Positions 21,596-33,299 of a stretch of DNA of 64,000 nucleotides are shown here, in pieces. Each line of letters starts with the position of its first letter. Positions within the stretch are counted from its first letter, which is position 1. The stretch comes from Cylicocyclus nassatus (lineage: Eukaryota > Nematoda > Chromadorea > Rhabditida > Strongylidae). The notes under the pieces are model-generated. The model saw nothing but the letters and a program-made list of their open reading frames with translations, did no database searches and was not told the origin of the DNA. The stretch covers positions 74,355,600-74,419,599 of the forward strand of contig CATQJL010000223.1 of NCBI GenBank assembly GCA_958299035.1, read 5' to 3'. The translations under genes were made by a program, and so were the position numbers.

Positions 21596-24500
21596 TAAGG
21601 TGGTAATCTGTCTATCGAGATAACAAAGTCTTAAAACTGCTTTCTTCTGGCTTCCTGCAACGCTATCTTCCATATTCATTTTTCATAGCTTTTCTAACGC
21701 ATTGACGAGAGCGTGATGCACATAGTAGGTCACGCAATGACCCACGTAGGACAATATGACCCACTGGTGTGTTATGGCTCAGATTCTGTTGAGATAACTA
21801 CTTTTGTGCAATGCATTCGTTTTAATAGTTCTCCTACTGACTTAGAATCAATGTAAATATATTGTAGATGGCATTCTGCGTGATTCTAGCTAAAAATTCT
21901 CAACTTACTCCTGGAAGGCATTGTGCCAAAGGGCAGACAATTAAAAACGCATGTTGTCGTCAACGTGTTAAATAAAAGGTGGCTTTTATAAACATTAAAA
22001 AAACAGTGCTTTCAATATAAAAGGAAATGGCTGTCATTTGGAACCAGAAAAGGCGCTAAGCTAAAAAAACCTTCATGATTTCTGAGCACGATGCTGAAAC
22101 TAAAAAAAACCTAACGCTCTTTTCACCATTTGGAAATTACACTTCACTATGATACAGCAGTCACAAAAGAGGAGATAAAGGTCTTGCATTGTCTTTTGTG
22201 TGATTCACACTGCGCGAGTTGCCATATACACAACATAAAGTAGAAGATACGATGCGTAATATAGTTACGTTACATGATGTGTAAGAGTCATGAAGGTTTG
22301 AAAGAGAAAGAAAGCGAAACAGGTCTTCTCTCCTTATAACTTCAAGGCAGTTGATGGGAAGTGACCCAACTGTCTGTGAAGATTTAATTATCATGATGTA
22401 CTATTATAGGAAATTATTGTACTTGCTGTATAAAAATAGAAATTCAGCCTGCTTGCGACCAGTGTCATCACTTCCTTAAGAAAAAAGCAAATAGCTGTCT
22501 TACCTCATGCGTGTAAGAATGTGTATACGTGTAAAAATTTTCGAAGAATATGAAAACCGTGTTTTTGAGGAATATAAGTAAAGGCAGATTTTGACTGACC
22601 TAAAGCATAGAAAGGTTGCTAATATATTGAAACCGCCATAATCGTTCTACTCATCGTCAGTTTCATCTTTGAACGTTTGTTGGACATTCATGTACCTAGT
22701 CGGTAAGGAACATACGAAGCTTTAATGCACAACTTGATACATTCATTATTAAAAATTGCTTATTTAAGGTATTTGTATAGCAGTTTCTAGATTCCAGATC
22801 ACTTGAATCACTGAACAATCACTGAACTGCGAACGTAGTTTGCAGTAAAAGCGTACTGAAAAGATGTTCATAGCCAGTTCCTGGTATAAAAATTAAACTC
22901 AAGTAAAGCTGTAAAGGCACGAATTTTCGAATCACTGAAGAAACAACAAAGCAGACTTTACATTTTCAAAAAAGTTGTAGTTCGAGTAATCAGCTTGCTT
23001 TCGAAAATCTGATAATTACATCGAAAATGGTTTCGTGTGTTGAGAACAATCAACAGACAAAGCAGTTTAGCACGTGAGAAGTAGCAAGGAGAAGCATAGA
23101 TGCATGTTTGAAGAAATTTATGGCATCATTAGGGTCTGGTTCAAAATCTTCACTGCTAGCTTTTCACACTGAATTCTCTAGCAACAACAATCGTTACGAT
23201 ATAATTTGTGGAGAGCATGGAACTTTTCAGGTACTTATGATTTGTGTAGTGAACAAAATGTCAGGATTGATAACTAATAGCAGTGTTAGTGAGGCAGATT
23301 TTATTATGAATGCAAAACTGTCTTTTCATAAGTCCAAACTCGTTTTGCTTCTTGTATAAACCCTGTCTTATTACACTTAAGGTTTTGATAGGTTGTCAGA
23401 AGTTTTTCCACCATTATGACACTTTTATGTCAGGATTGTCCTTTTAGTATAATATGACAAGGAATTCCTTGAAAAAGCAAGTGGGTAGTATTAGGCTGTC
23501 CCAAAAGTACTCCATTCTTGGATAAATCAAGCTGTTCCTGCTTTCCTAACAGAATTAAGGTACCATTCGATAGAGTGGAGCAAGCTCTACAAAGAAAAAC
23601 CACTAAAGATCCACCTAAGTCGTAATCCAGTAAAAATTTGGGACCAAAAATCAAATTTTTTTAGCTACCCTAAAAATCGGATCTCCTTCCAGAAAATTTC
23701 CACGGACTTCCAACTTGCTCTTTATATAGTAGACAGAAAGTAGTACTAAAAAAGTATATGGCGGATTTTCTTTCGGGGCTTAAAATTGAGAAAAAAAGAT
23801 GGTTCGAAAATAACAAAATGCCACTTTTTTCGGTTTTTTATGTAAAACTTGGCATTTCTCGATTATAAGAGCACATACAGGGGTAAGGTTTTGAAATTAT
23901 ACTCAGTAAAGCTCGTAGTATACAATGACATATGTGGGAGGGGCTGGGGGCGGAGTTTGCCATTCATGGACAGTTTTTGGTAAAAGCATATTTGAGTATT
24001 ACTATGTGCCTACTGTATAATGACCAAGTTGGAGGTCTGTAGGATTCCTCGTCGCAGAAACCCAATTTCAGGGATTTTTTCCGATTTTGGCTTCAAACTT
24101 TCCATGGAATGCAAACTATTCCCATCAATCGTTTTAACGTAGAATAAATATATCTCATACATTTCGGCGCGTAACTTTAGACCAAGCTCGCAATCTTTAC
24201 GAATTTAAATCATTTACACATTATCTGACCATGCAAATTGGAGGCGGAAAACTGTCTGTAACTCTGTTCATTAAACCGATAAGCAGATATGGAAGTTTGT
24301 TTTGAAATCAGCACCCAAAGGCCTTTCGAATGACATACAATTCATAGGGAAATTCCGCTGTGGGTCATATACCTTCCCTGTTCAGTTATGAGAAAGTGTT
24401 TCGGACATCATTACTTATACAGGGTGTCCCAAAAGTAAGTGCACACTTTCTAATCGCTATTAGCTCCTTTCCCGCACTGTCCTCTGGAATAGTAAAACAC

Positions 24501-25988
24501 CCTTCAGTAAGGCAGGCTTCACTTAGATTTACAGTATGGAGGAAATCCCCATCGCTCTTCATTACTGTATGATTACGGTTAAAGCTTTCAGCATATAGAT
24601 CCATGTTGAAACAAGCCTAAAAAGTATTCAAACAGTCTGGAACTTGTGTAGCAGGTTTTTAGGCACGTTGCTTTCATTAAACAACTTTGTATTTTTGTAG
24701 AATCAAATGACCCCGTCACATTTTTGGAAATGAAAAAAACGTTGTTTAGGCTTTCTTCGCGTAACTTATGAAACTGGTCTTACGGAAGCGCGAACTTTAT
24801 ATATCTGGTCATCGCTTGAGTTTGACCTAGTTTGACCTAGTGATATAGTTTTAGCTTGCAGTGTACCCACACTGGGGCAAAGGGGTGGGGGCAGGAGGGC
24901 AAGGCCTACCCACACACGGCCCAATAGGAGCGTCACCCCGGAAGTTTTTGAAGTTCAGTCTTCCACGGAGGTCATTCGCGACTGTCTGAGCTAATAGCTC
25001 AAAATCCTCTCCAAAGTTCTTGCTAATCCTAAATACTGAAAAGTGCAAATCTAACTTGAAGCAAGCTCTACAAATGTACACAAAGCTTTTCCAAAGACTT
25101 TATGACATGAGAGTTATTGACAATCAGACAGTAGGCACACTCTTTTGAGATTCTCTGTATAAACGATGAGTTTTGGTTCTTCGTTTGAAAATCTTCCTTT
25201 CAGGTCAATAACGACATTTGATTCTTTCGGGTATTGACTAGCAATAATAATGATAGTAATAATATCCGATATGATGCAAGAAATAATCTGTTCCGCTTGT
25301 TCTCAGGATTCCTGAAGATTTTATCAAAATCACAGACACCTTACCTCTGATCTTTTCTTTTGATCACATGTCTGCTTGATTTTCCTGTAACCGATGCTGG
25401 TCGATTTTCATTACAAACTCAAAAAAGAGGGAATTACCCACTATAGCGATAGGATTTAACAATCATGTTTCTCGAGAGATATTGGTCTGGTAAAACCATC
25501 TTGAAGCAAATGTAAATATGTATCGTCGTCGTAAATTTCAAGAGTATGGCTAAATTCACTCAGAGCATTAAAGCCATTGATGAAAATGTGAAAGCCTTGT
25601 CAGATTTCGACAAACTTCACGAATCATACTTCAAGTGCCAAAATTAAAATTTTAAGATTGGATAGATCAAGAATTTACCTGCACGACTCGCTACGTATTC
25701 TGTAAGCTATGCTGTTGCTCGTTTTAGCCACAACAAAAAGCATACTTGCAGAGAATTCCATTAGCTTACCTTGCATGGAAGAAAAGAAGGTAAACAAAGC
25801 CTCTTTTCTGAGCATCATCAAATAATCATCATTTCTGTCATGACATTTGATTCATGAATATCGCTCAGTTAATGGTCCCCTTGAAAAAATTGAAAAATGA
25901 AACGGGAGGGAAATTCGCGCGATGTTTTCAGTAAATATTTCTACCTATATAATAAGCCCTAGTTCATGCCTCACCACATCGACCGGCA
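21596..25988. other. Long intergenic stretch with one solitary transposon end
   Basis: AT-rich and without a supported gene. TA followed by CAGGGTGTCCCAAAAGTAAG at 24418 is a typical Tc1/mariner terminus, but no inverse partner was found. A similar GGCTGTCCCAAAAGTACTCC occurs near 23492. A GC-richer patch at 24860-24990 resembles the one at about 31020-31150 and is probably a dispersed repeat. Confidence 0.5.
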
Positions 25989-26205
25989 ATGGCAAAACTT
26001 CTTGTACTGTTCGTATTTCTGGCTCTTCTCGTCTCATCAGAGGTAAGCTAACTATTTCTTTTCTTATACGTTTGTTAACTTTTTGAAGGCATGTGCGCCA
26101 AGTCCACAGGGTGGTGGTGGTGGTGGTGCACCCCAACCAGCTCCGCCAACACGAGCTCCAACAGCCGGGTCAACAACAGCGGCACCAACGGGATCGACAA
26201 CATGA
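25989..26205 (+). CDS. Small secreted Gly/Pro/Thr-rich peptide (MAxLL family, member 1)
   Basis: Two exons, 25989-26042 and 26089-26205, encode 56 aa with a 46-bp intron (GTAAGC..TTGAAG). Exon 1 is the signal peptide MAKLLVLFVFLALLVSSE, and the phase-0 intron falls right at its end. Exon 2 is ACAPSPQ, six glycines, then a Pro/Ala/Thr-rich tail with TTAAPTGSTT, a possible site for mucin-type O-glycosylation. TATATAA at 25946-25952 is a likely TATA box. The gene at 29392 has the same design and similar upstream DNA, so they are duplicates. No known family is recognised. Confidence 0.65.
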
Positions 26206-26323
26206 TAAAATCTTACTTCTTCACTGATTGCGAAGATAAAAGTGGAAAGAATTACAATTTTTTGATTCCTCTATTCAATGAAATCATGACATGAAGTGTT
26301 TGAATGACGCTAAAGCAGCAAAA

Positions 26324-26609
26324 GGGGGACGAGTGGCGTAGTGGTATGAGACGCCGCTATGACCAGATCGGACACAGGTTCGATCCCCGCCCCTGGGCCA
26401 ACCAAGCCCTCTACCCTCCGGGGCCAGTAAATTGGTACCAGAGTAATCTGGGAGGATAAAAGCACTGACTTGGAAACGGCTGGCCCCCGCAAGTCACTGT
26501 AATAGGCTCGCACGCATACAATTGCCTCTTCGACTACGAAGTTAGTGTGTGCGTTCGGCGCATGCCCTCAGAGGGTATTGAAGACGCCGAATCCTTTATC
26601 CTTTATCCT
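26324..26609 (+). mobile_element. tRNA-derived SINE with 13-bp target duplication
   Basis: It is flanked by perfect direct repeats TAAAGCAGCAAAA (26311-26323 and 26610-26622). The head carries a Pol III A box TGGCGTAGTGG (26334-26344) and a perfect B box GGTTCGATCCC (26377-26387), as in a tRNA gene. A unique body follows, and the 3' end is a short tandem repeat ATCCTTT rather than poly(A). This tail type is seen in SINEs moved by RTE- or CR1-like LINEs; the partner is not identified. Confidence 0.92.
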
Positions 26610-26622
26610 TAAAGCAGCAAAA

Positions 26623-29391
26623 AGACCTAATTCTAAACTGGAGGCGGGTCAAATTATTGTCGAGTTAATTATGACTTATCCTACGTATTCATTTGCGCGC
26701 TACTTGACGCCTTGCAATACCGCTTGCTCATTTCCATCGATTTTTTCTTGCTTTCTTCTCTCTTTCGATTGAATACGTTACGTGATAGTACACATTTCTA
26801 CAGTTTGTTAAGCCGGAAAAAATTTTCTTGAGGAGTCACTTGTAAGCTTGTCTCGATTGCCGCGTACAGTGTGCAAACGCGCATTTCAAGTTATAAATGA
26901 CTCAAGGACGACTATGTACTTTCCGCAGACAACTATTGCAGTGGTCTGCGGAAGGCACATAGTCGTCCTTGAGTCATTTAACTTTATATAAGGCTGGCAC
27001 AAAAGCTGTTGCGTAAATAAATCCTAATGAATTTTCAAACTACAAGCCAAATTCATAATGTTGAACTCTATGAAAGAAAGTGTTTTGGCAGCAACTTTTT
27101 CATTTGTAGGCTCAAAGTAAAAATTCGTGATTTTGAGCGTGATATCAAAAATATTGAAGATTTGTTAAACTGTCTTCAAAAATCTGGGAGCGTTTCTTAC
27201 ACAGCAGGTTTCCGTACATTGCTATGGCAGCCTTCAAATCCAGCATACACAAAAACAAAATTGTATAAAACGTGATTCTCTAGGAATAATTCTTCCGTTA
27301 CTTATGTTATTCTGTTCTTAAAGCACGGACTGGTATCCAAAAAAACGCTATGAGGAATGCTCTATAGACAAATGATTTTTTTGCACGAAAATGCAGGAAA
27401 GGAAAATGAAGGAAAGTCTTATCTAAATTTCTGATTTTATGCAGAGATTCGGCGAAGGAAATGCAGTCACAAGTGAACCATTTTTTTGAAAGAATTTCTC
27501 ACAATTCTTACATTATCGTGCAAGTTGAAAATTTTTTATCGATGGCCTATTGGTAGGAGATTTTACAATTTACTTAGGATTAACTAACGGTTTTTTATAA
27601 TTTTTAATCAAACTCAGAATCAAGAATTTCAAAATGACGGCTTTGAAAGCTTTCTTTCTCAAAAACAGTCAACAAAAAAGTTAAGGTCAAAACCACAGCG
27701 TAAAGCACAGTGGTTCTCATGTTCATGAAGTAGTTAGTTACATTACCAAAACTTTGATATTCGAACCATGCAAGTCGTGGCTTCTTAATATGTACATTAG
27801 GTTATGTGTTCAGTTGAAATTTCGCATTTGACATCGCTCGTGTCCATGTGTTTTAACGTAGGCATGCTTTCCTAGCTTTATCATGGACAAAATTTGTCCT
27901 TTTTGTGATAAAGCACTAAGGCGAATATTAAAAAAGTACGTAAGGAGTACGTTAGAGCAGAGCAAGCTATATAATCTTTATAATCTGCATAAATAACCAT
28001 ATACCAATTTCGTGCTGCGATCAGCATGTAACAAATGCATACAAACACCATTGAAATACACTCGTTGTGTTCATGGCGCAGGTTGTGAGAGAATGATTGC
28101 AGGAAATTGACATACGCAAGCCTAAAATTCACATTTATATACACTATAAACCTTCAGATTGGCAACTATGACATAAGTACCTCTTCATGTGCCCTAGTAA
28201 TCCAGAATGGACAGAGTTATCAGAAAAGAAAAATCCTAAAAAGTGACGATATCTCGGTTTTAGTCCAATGTTCTCTTGTATCCTGGCTTCAGAAAAAAAA
28301 ACATGGCCAAAGCCCTCATGTTTACAACCATGTGTTCGCTACATGATTGACCTACTAGTAGGAGCTGTACTAGTAGCATTTTTTCGCATTTTCAATGTAA
28401 CATAATTTTTTGGTTGCAAACTTCAAGTGCATCACGACGTTTGCGGTTCCAGAGACGTCTTGTAAAGCCTGCTTTACTCCAGTGGTATTCTTCCATATTA
28501 TTATGATACAATGCCTTGAGTAAGAGGTCACGCAGAAGTACCAAGTAGTAAAAACCTCTTCAAGTAACTAAAATTACGGAAGACGCAAATGGCCTCGGAA
28601 AGATCAAATCTTTTTATAAACACCTCTCACATTACTGTAAGCACAACGGCGAAGAAAGTAGATTGATCTATTAAGAAAATTTCAAGGCTGAGCGCAAAAT
28701 CCGAGCATAATTTTTACAAAAAATCACAAGCCTGGCTTCTACCATAGCCACAGAAAGCTTGACAAAGTACGTGATACCGATAACTTGGGCCATTAACCTC
28801 GAGAGCCCTTAATTTTAATGGTGTGTCACCGTACCCCAATAGCCATTGTATTTATCTTCCTTCTCTCTACTGCATCTACTTCTATTGTTTTGTGGTGAAT
28901 TAGTCTGCTGGAGATACATTGATGTTCCTAGGGAATAAATGGAGAAGAAGTAACACACATGAGAATTAGGCAAAAGCTCGGCTTTTCTCTCATAAAATCT
29001 TGATAATTGCTCTCAAAAATGATGAGCTATGACTCTATACCAAATCAAGTTACAACACTGATCGCATTCTTTGTACGCTTGTCGCATTCACAGCGATGAG
29101 TGAGTTTTTCAAAAATCTTACTGGCATCATTTCTATGGAAGGAGGAGAAAGAGAAGGGTAAACATAACCATTTTTCTGAGCATGAGCGTGAATGGTAATC
29201 ACTATTTGATTTCTACGCTTGCTTTGTATTCAATGAGGCAACTGGTCTATCGCAATTTGTCTCGAACAAAGAGTAATGTGGAGAAGCATCAATAAAGCAA
29301 TATGTTGACAAAAATCTATTGATTATCAGTATTTGGTAAGACACTGCCTATATAAATTCTTTATTTCTTATGCGTCAGCACTTAACCACCA
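26623..29391. other. Intergenic stretch with one strong hairpin
   Basis: No supported gene. The hairpin at 26888-26984 is listed separately. The plus frame at 27027-27275 has a short helical-looking segment but no supporting signals. The DNA at 29120-29230 is similar to 25780-25870 and belongs to the tandem duplication that includes the MAxLL genes. Confidence 0.5.
26888..26984. repeat. Perfect-stem hairpin of about 40 bp
   Basis: AGTTATAAATGACTCAAGG..TTCCGCAGAC and its inverse, GTCTGCGGAAGG..CCTTGAGTCATTTAACT, are separated by about 12 bases. There are only a few mismatches in about 40 bp. This is either a tiny foldback element or an RNA hairpin. Confidence 0.75.
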
Positions 29392-29653
29392 ATGGCGGAA
29401 CTTTTAGGAATGTCTGTAATTTTATTTTCAGCCTTTGTCGCATCTGTGAAGGTGAGCTAATGTATAACTGTCTTCTAAATCTAATAATTTTTTACAGACC
29501 TGTGCACTGGCTCAATCCGGTGGTGGTCGATCTCAGGCACAAGCAACATCTGCACCGACAGCTCAAACAGCTTCAACACAACAGCAAAAGGACGGTCATG
29601 AGAAAATAGAGAAAGAAATCAATGAGGATACAATGACAGTCGCCAGAATATGA
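29392..29653 (+). CDS. Small secreted Gln/Thr-rich peptide (MAxLL family, member 2)
   Basis: Two exons, 29392-29451 and 29498-29653, encode 71 aa with a 46-bp intron (GTGAGC..TTACAG). Exon 1 is a signal peptide, MAELLGMSVILFSAFVASVK, ending at a phase-0 intron as in member 1. Exon 2 starts TCALAQSGGG, matching the ACAPSPQGGG start of member 1, then a Gln/Ala/Thr-rich stretch and a charged end (KIEKEINED). TATATAAA lies at 29349-29356. The upstream sequence aligns with that of member 1. No outside family is recognised; function unknown. Confidence 0.6.
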
Positions 29654-29750
29654 ATGATGACCTACGAAGAACAATCTGCTTACAGTCAGAGAATTGATAG
29701 CTGGATAGTTACTGAAGAGATGTGTTGAAGCTGTCCCTCACACAAAGTAT

Positions 29751-29904
29751 CCTTTGACTCAATGGGATTGGCTAGTGGAAGGTCACCGCTCGCGCCCGCA
29801 ACGCAGTCTGCGACTCTCTTGCGGAAGACTCTCTATCATTCTCTAATCTTAATCAGGGCTCACGAAGCCGCGCCTTCCAACCGCCAATCCAGTTTAATCA
29901 AAGG
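29751..29904. mobile_element. ~154-bp MITE of the TTTGA(T/C)T..GG family
   Basis: The ends CCTTTGACTCAATGGGATTG and CAATCCAGTTTAATCAAAGG are inverse copies, with matching GGAAGG just inside. The element at 54905-55080 has the same terminal design. No coding capacity. Confidence 0.65.
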
Positions 29905-32668
29905 GTCTATTTTGGGATGATTCACTATTAACGCACGTTTTTTAAAATTCATCAGCGCTGTAATTTTTTTCTCAAATCATCAATAAGGACTATTAAGAGA
30001 GCAAATCTTTGGCTTCGACATATTTTTGTTTACCCAAATTATTACGATAAAGTTTGTACCATTCGAAAAACGCCATGAATTTTTTTTAAATCCTCTAATT
30101 TGAGAAAGCATAACTCACTCTCAAAAATAGTTGAAAAGCACAAACTTTGCTCATTGCGTAGCCGATGGTCAGAGAGCTGTGGCGAAAAACTTGGATTTTA
30201 TGGAATTTTTACGAGGAGCTTCTGCAAAAAAAAATTGGAAGTGATCACTTTTTCTGGCTTTTTCTAAAGAGCGAAAAATTGCCTTTTTTGAGAACTTTCA
30301 ATTTTCGCCGCTAAAAAGCCAAAGAATCTTACCATTTTTCTATCACTCAGTGTGCTATGTTTACTCTTTGTGTAAACAGCAGAACCGCAACAAATCAATT
30401 GGTTCTTCCTCCAAAATTTTATACAACATTGAAGAGCCACAATGACTGGTCAAGTTGTGGTTGGATTTCCTGTCTCAGAACTCCTGCAAAATTCTGCTTT
30501 AGAGAAAATTTTACAGCAGAAAAGCTTCGCAATTGTTAAGCGTAATTTTCGAAATCAACATTGTTTGTTCTCACGGAATTCCAGCGAAATAAAAGGAAAG
30601 AATTTGAAGTTTTAGTCTCTCAGATTCGAAGCGTGGAACTTAGTATCATATAGAGCACTACGAAAAAAATAGCGTAAACAAGAAATAGAGGAAAGTTCTT
30701 TCAGATAGCATTAAAGGTTTCGGGAAGAATTAGTTTTCTTATAAAAACCAGAGCCGAAAAAAGAGGTGACAAAAACGTGCCTTAATTATGACATAATACA
30801 ACAGATTGCTGCAGCAACCACAGAAAATCTCAATCTCTTGGAGAGAGTAGACATCGCCAAAAATATAGATGACAAATTTGCAATCGTCTTTACCACAATG
30901 GCATCAACTATGACGCTATAACGTTGAGTTTGGTCAAAACTAGATTTTTTTGTTAGAGTTCAACGACATCCAAAAACACTCAATGATTTTCAAGACTTCG
31001 TTACTCAAACAATCGCAAGTTCCGGGCGGACGTTCCTATTGGTCCGTATGGGTGGGCTCCGCCCTTTCTGGCAGCTCTAGTAAGAGTGCTCCCCGGGAAG
31101 TTTCAGAACTTTAGTTTTCTCCGGAAGTCATTTGCAGTTGTCTAAGTGGTTATGACTACTTGTCAGCGATTCCATTCAGACCTTTCCAGATTAACGATTT
31201 GGCAAGTGCAGCTCCGAAGAAGCCGACTTCCTCACATCTATAAAATTAACTGTGCAAGCAAAGTATTCACAATTTTTAATTCTGATCATGTTGTGAGCAA
31301 AGGTATTGATCTCTGCGCTATGGACGAAATTTACAGATAATTCATATGATTTTTAGATAAAGGCACACAGCGTTAAGAGGAACAAACGTAGTAATCCTGC
31401 TAGAGCTACAACAGTCTAATTTGCTAGAGTTTTTGAACGAACTTTCGTCAATGATTTTAGCCACTATTCTCAAAAAAAATAAACTGATTTTTTCCCTCTC
31501 AATGTCACGGATATTCATTTTTGTTTTGGTGATATTTTGTCCAACATAACAGTACGTGAAAAGAAAACGTCTGTAACAATCTCTAAAGTATTCGTCGTTT
31601 CTGATTTTAAAGCTGAAAGGCAGTTATAGGCTAATGCTACGATTTGCGCGAATCTACTGGCTATGAAGACACTGAATTACTCTTTAGCGGAAACTCTTAA
31701 CATTCAATTCTCAATATAAAAAGACTTGCTTGGGATCGGAAAGCAGTTCAATCCTCGTTTGATGGCACAAGCGACTCTTGCAAGCCATAGTATAAATGAA
31801 AAAATCTCAGTGATTCATGTCTAGTTTTTCCAACATTGACGAAATGTCGACTGTCGAAATGTCGTCTCCAAAAACATTCGCAAATTTTGTTGACTTCTAG
31901 CACGGCTCCATCGACATTAGCTTGAAAAGTTATTCTCTGAACGTTGTGTCTTACAGCCAAAAAGCAGAATAGAAGTTTTTAGGCCTTGTTGTTGCGCTGG
32001 GTCATTGCCAAAATTAAGAGGATTTATTCGGAAACAAAAAAGCCATGACTAGTTCTGAACTGAATGCTTTGTTTCTCTAGATTGTAATGGAGTTCCAAAA
32101 ACACAATATCGCCTACAGAACGTGCAAAATTCCTGAAGTTACGGAATTTAGATCATTTCGCGGAAGTCTGCGACATTCCGAGATTCTCGCGGAATCAAAT
32201 CACGCAAACTACGCAGCTCCATAACTCCTTTTGGGATAGAAATATTCTGAATCCAGAAAGTGCTGTGCTCAGCTCACCAAGGCAGACCTCTTTAATATAC
32301 AGCACTCTTTGATACTCCGTCTCTATTATAAGAATTTTTTGCGGACGTCTTTTCGCAAGGATGCAATACAGCACTCGTCTATAGATATATGTTTTCATAA
32401 TGCAACAGAGTGTATAGATCGATAAATGGAGGAATAGGGACATTGCTCCTTCTCCAAACATTTAATAGTTAACATTCGCATTCTTGTGGTATGATTGTAT
32501 CTTGACGTTTGTGTTCAAGCGTGTAAACATGTAATAAGAATAATGTTAATAATAATAATAAGAAGATGTGGTTATTCAGAAGCTACATGTTTACATATAT
32601 ACGTCAAATAATGCTAGCTACATAAACGATTCATAAATTCTTCATATAATGATTTGCAACCTAGAAGA
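29905..32668. other. Intergenic stretch with a repeat fragment at 32090-32410
   Basis: No supported gene. Around 32090-32410 the DNA matches part of the interior of the nested element near 53.5-54.2 kb (shared: ACTTCGCGGAA-like and GACGTCTTTTCGCAAGGATG segments). About 31020-31150 is similar to 24860-24990. Confidence 0.5.
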
Positions 32669-33299
32669 ATGGCAAACCTTTTAGCGCTAATCATAATCTT
32701 ATTTGCTATTGATTTTGTACAGGTGAGCCAGTGGCTTTTTGTTCTATAACTCCGTTATCTTTTTAAGACCTGAACTTCAACTTTACAGGATGGTTTTGGC
32801 TATGCTACAGCATCACCAACGATGGCAGCCAAAAAAATTGTCATGACCGTGGTCCTCAACGTAGAGTACAATCATCCAGTAACATTTTACTGGTCTTTTG
32901 ATGAAAAACATGCAAAATGGGTAATTATCTCTTCCAAAATCAAAATGCCTCATGAATACAACCTACACAGCTCGTTAAAACAAGGGAGGATCTTGATCGC
33001 TTCAATAAAAAAGTCAAGGAGTCTTACGAAGATGAAAATGGAAAATTTACTGTTGTCTATAAAGTACGGGGCAGTAGTTGCGAGCAGGTAAGGAAAAGGC
33101 AGGTTAAGATTTTCTGACGTGTTCTCAGAATGGAAGCTGACGCGCTGGAATCAGTTCAGATTTTTAGGGCTTATTTTGTACACCTCAATGAGAAACATTA
33201 CAGATGACCGAATATGCCCGTGCAAATTTGGTGAATGTTGACTTCATCATTTCCATCAGAATTAAATGTGGAGAGAAACAGCTGGTCCTAAAACCATGA
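32669..33299 (+). CDS. Secreted 132-aa protein of unknown family with MAxLL signal exon
   Basis: Four exons join in phase 0: 32669-32722, 32789-32920, 32971-33087 and 33204-33299. Exon 1 is the signal peptide MANLLALIIILFAIDFVQ, resembling the first exons at 25989 and 29392. Exons 2-4 encode a mixed alpha/beta-looking sequence with a charged segment (VKTREDLDRFNKKVKES), a strand-like FTVVYKVRGSSCEQ and IRIKCGEKQ; the two cysteines may pair. At the position of the older acceptor (TTTTTAAG before ACCTGA) the reading frame would stop at once, and the model uses TTTACAG at 32782-32788 instead. AATAAA at 33309-33314 fits a poly(A) signal. No homologue is recognised. The last intron and exon are the least certain. 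Confidence 0.55.
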
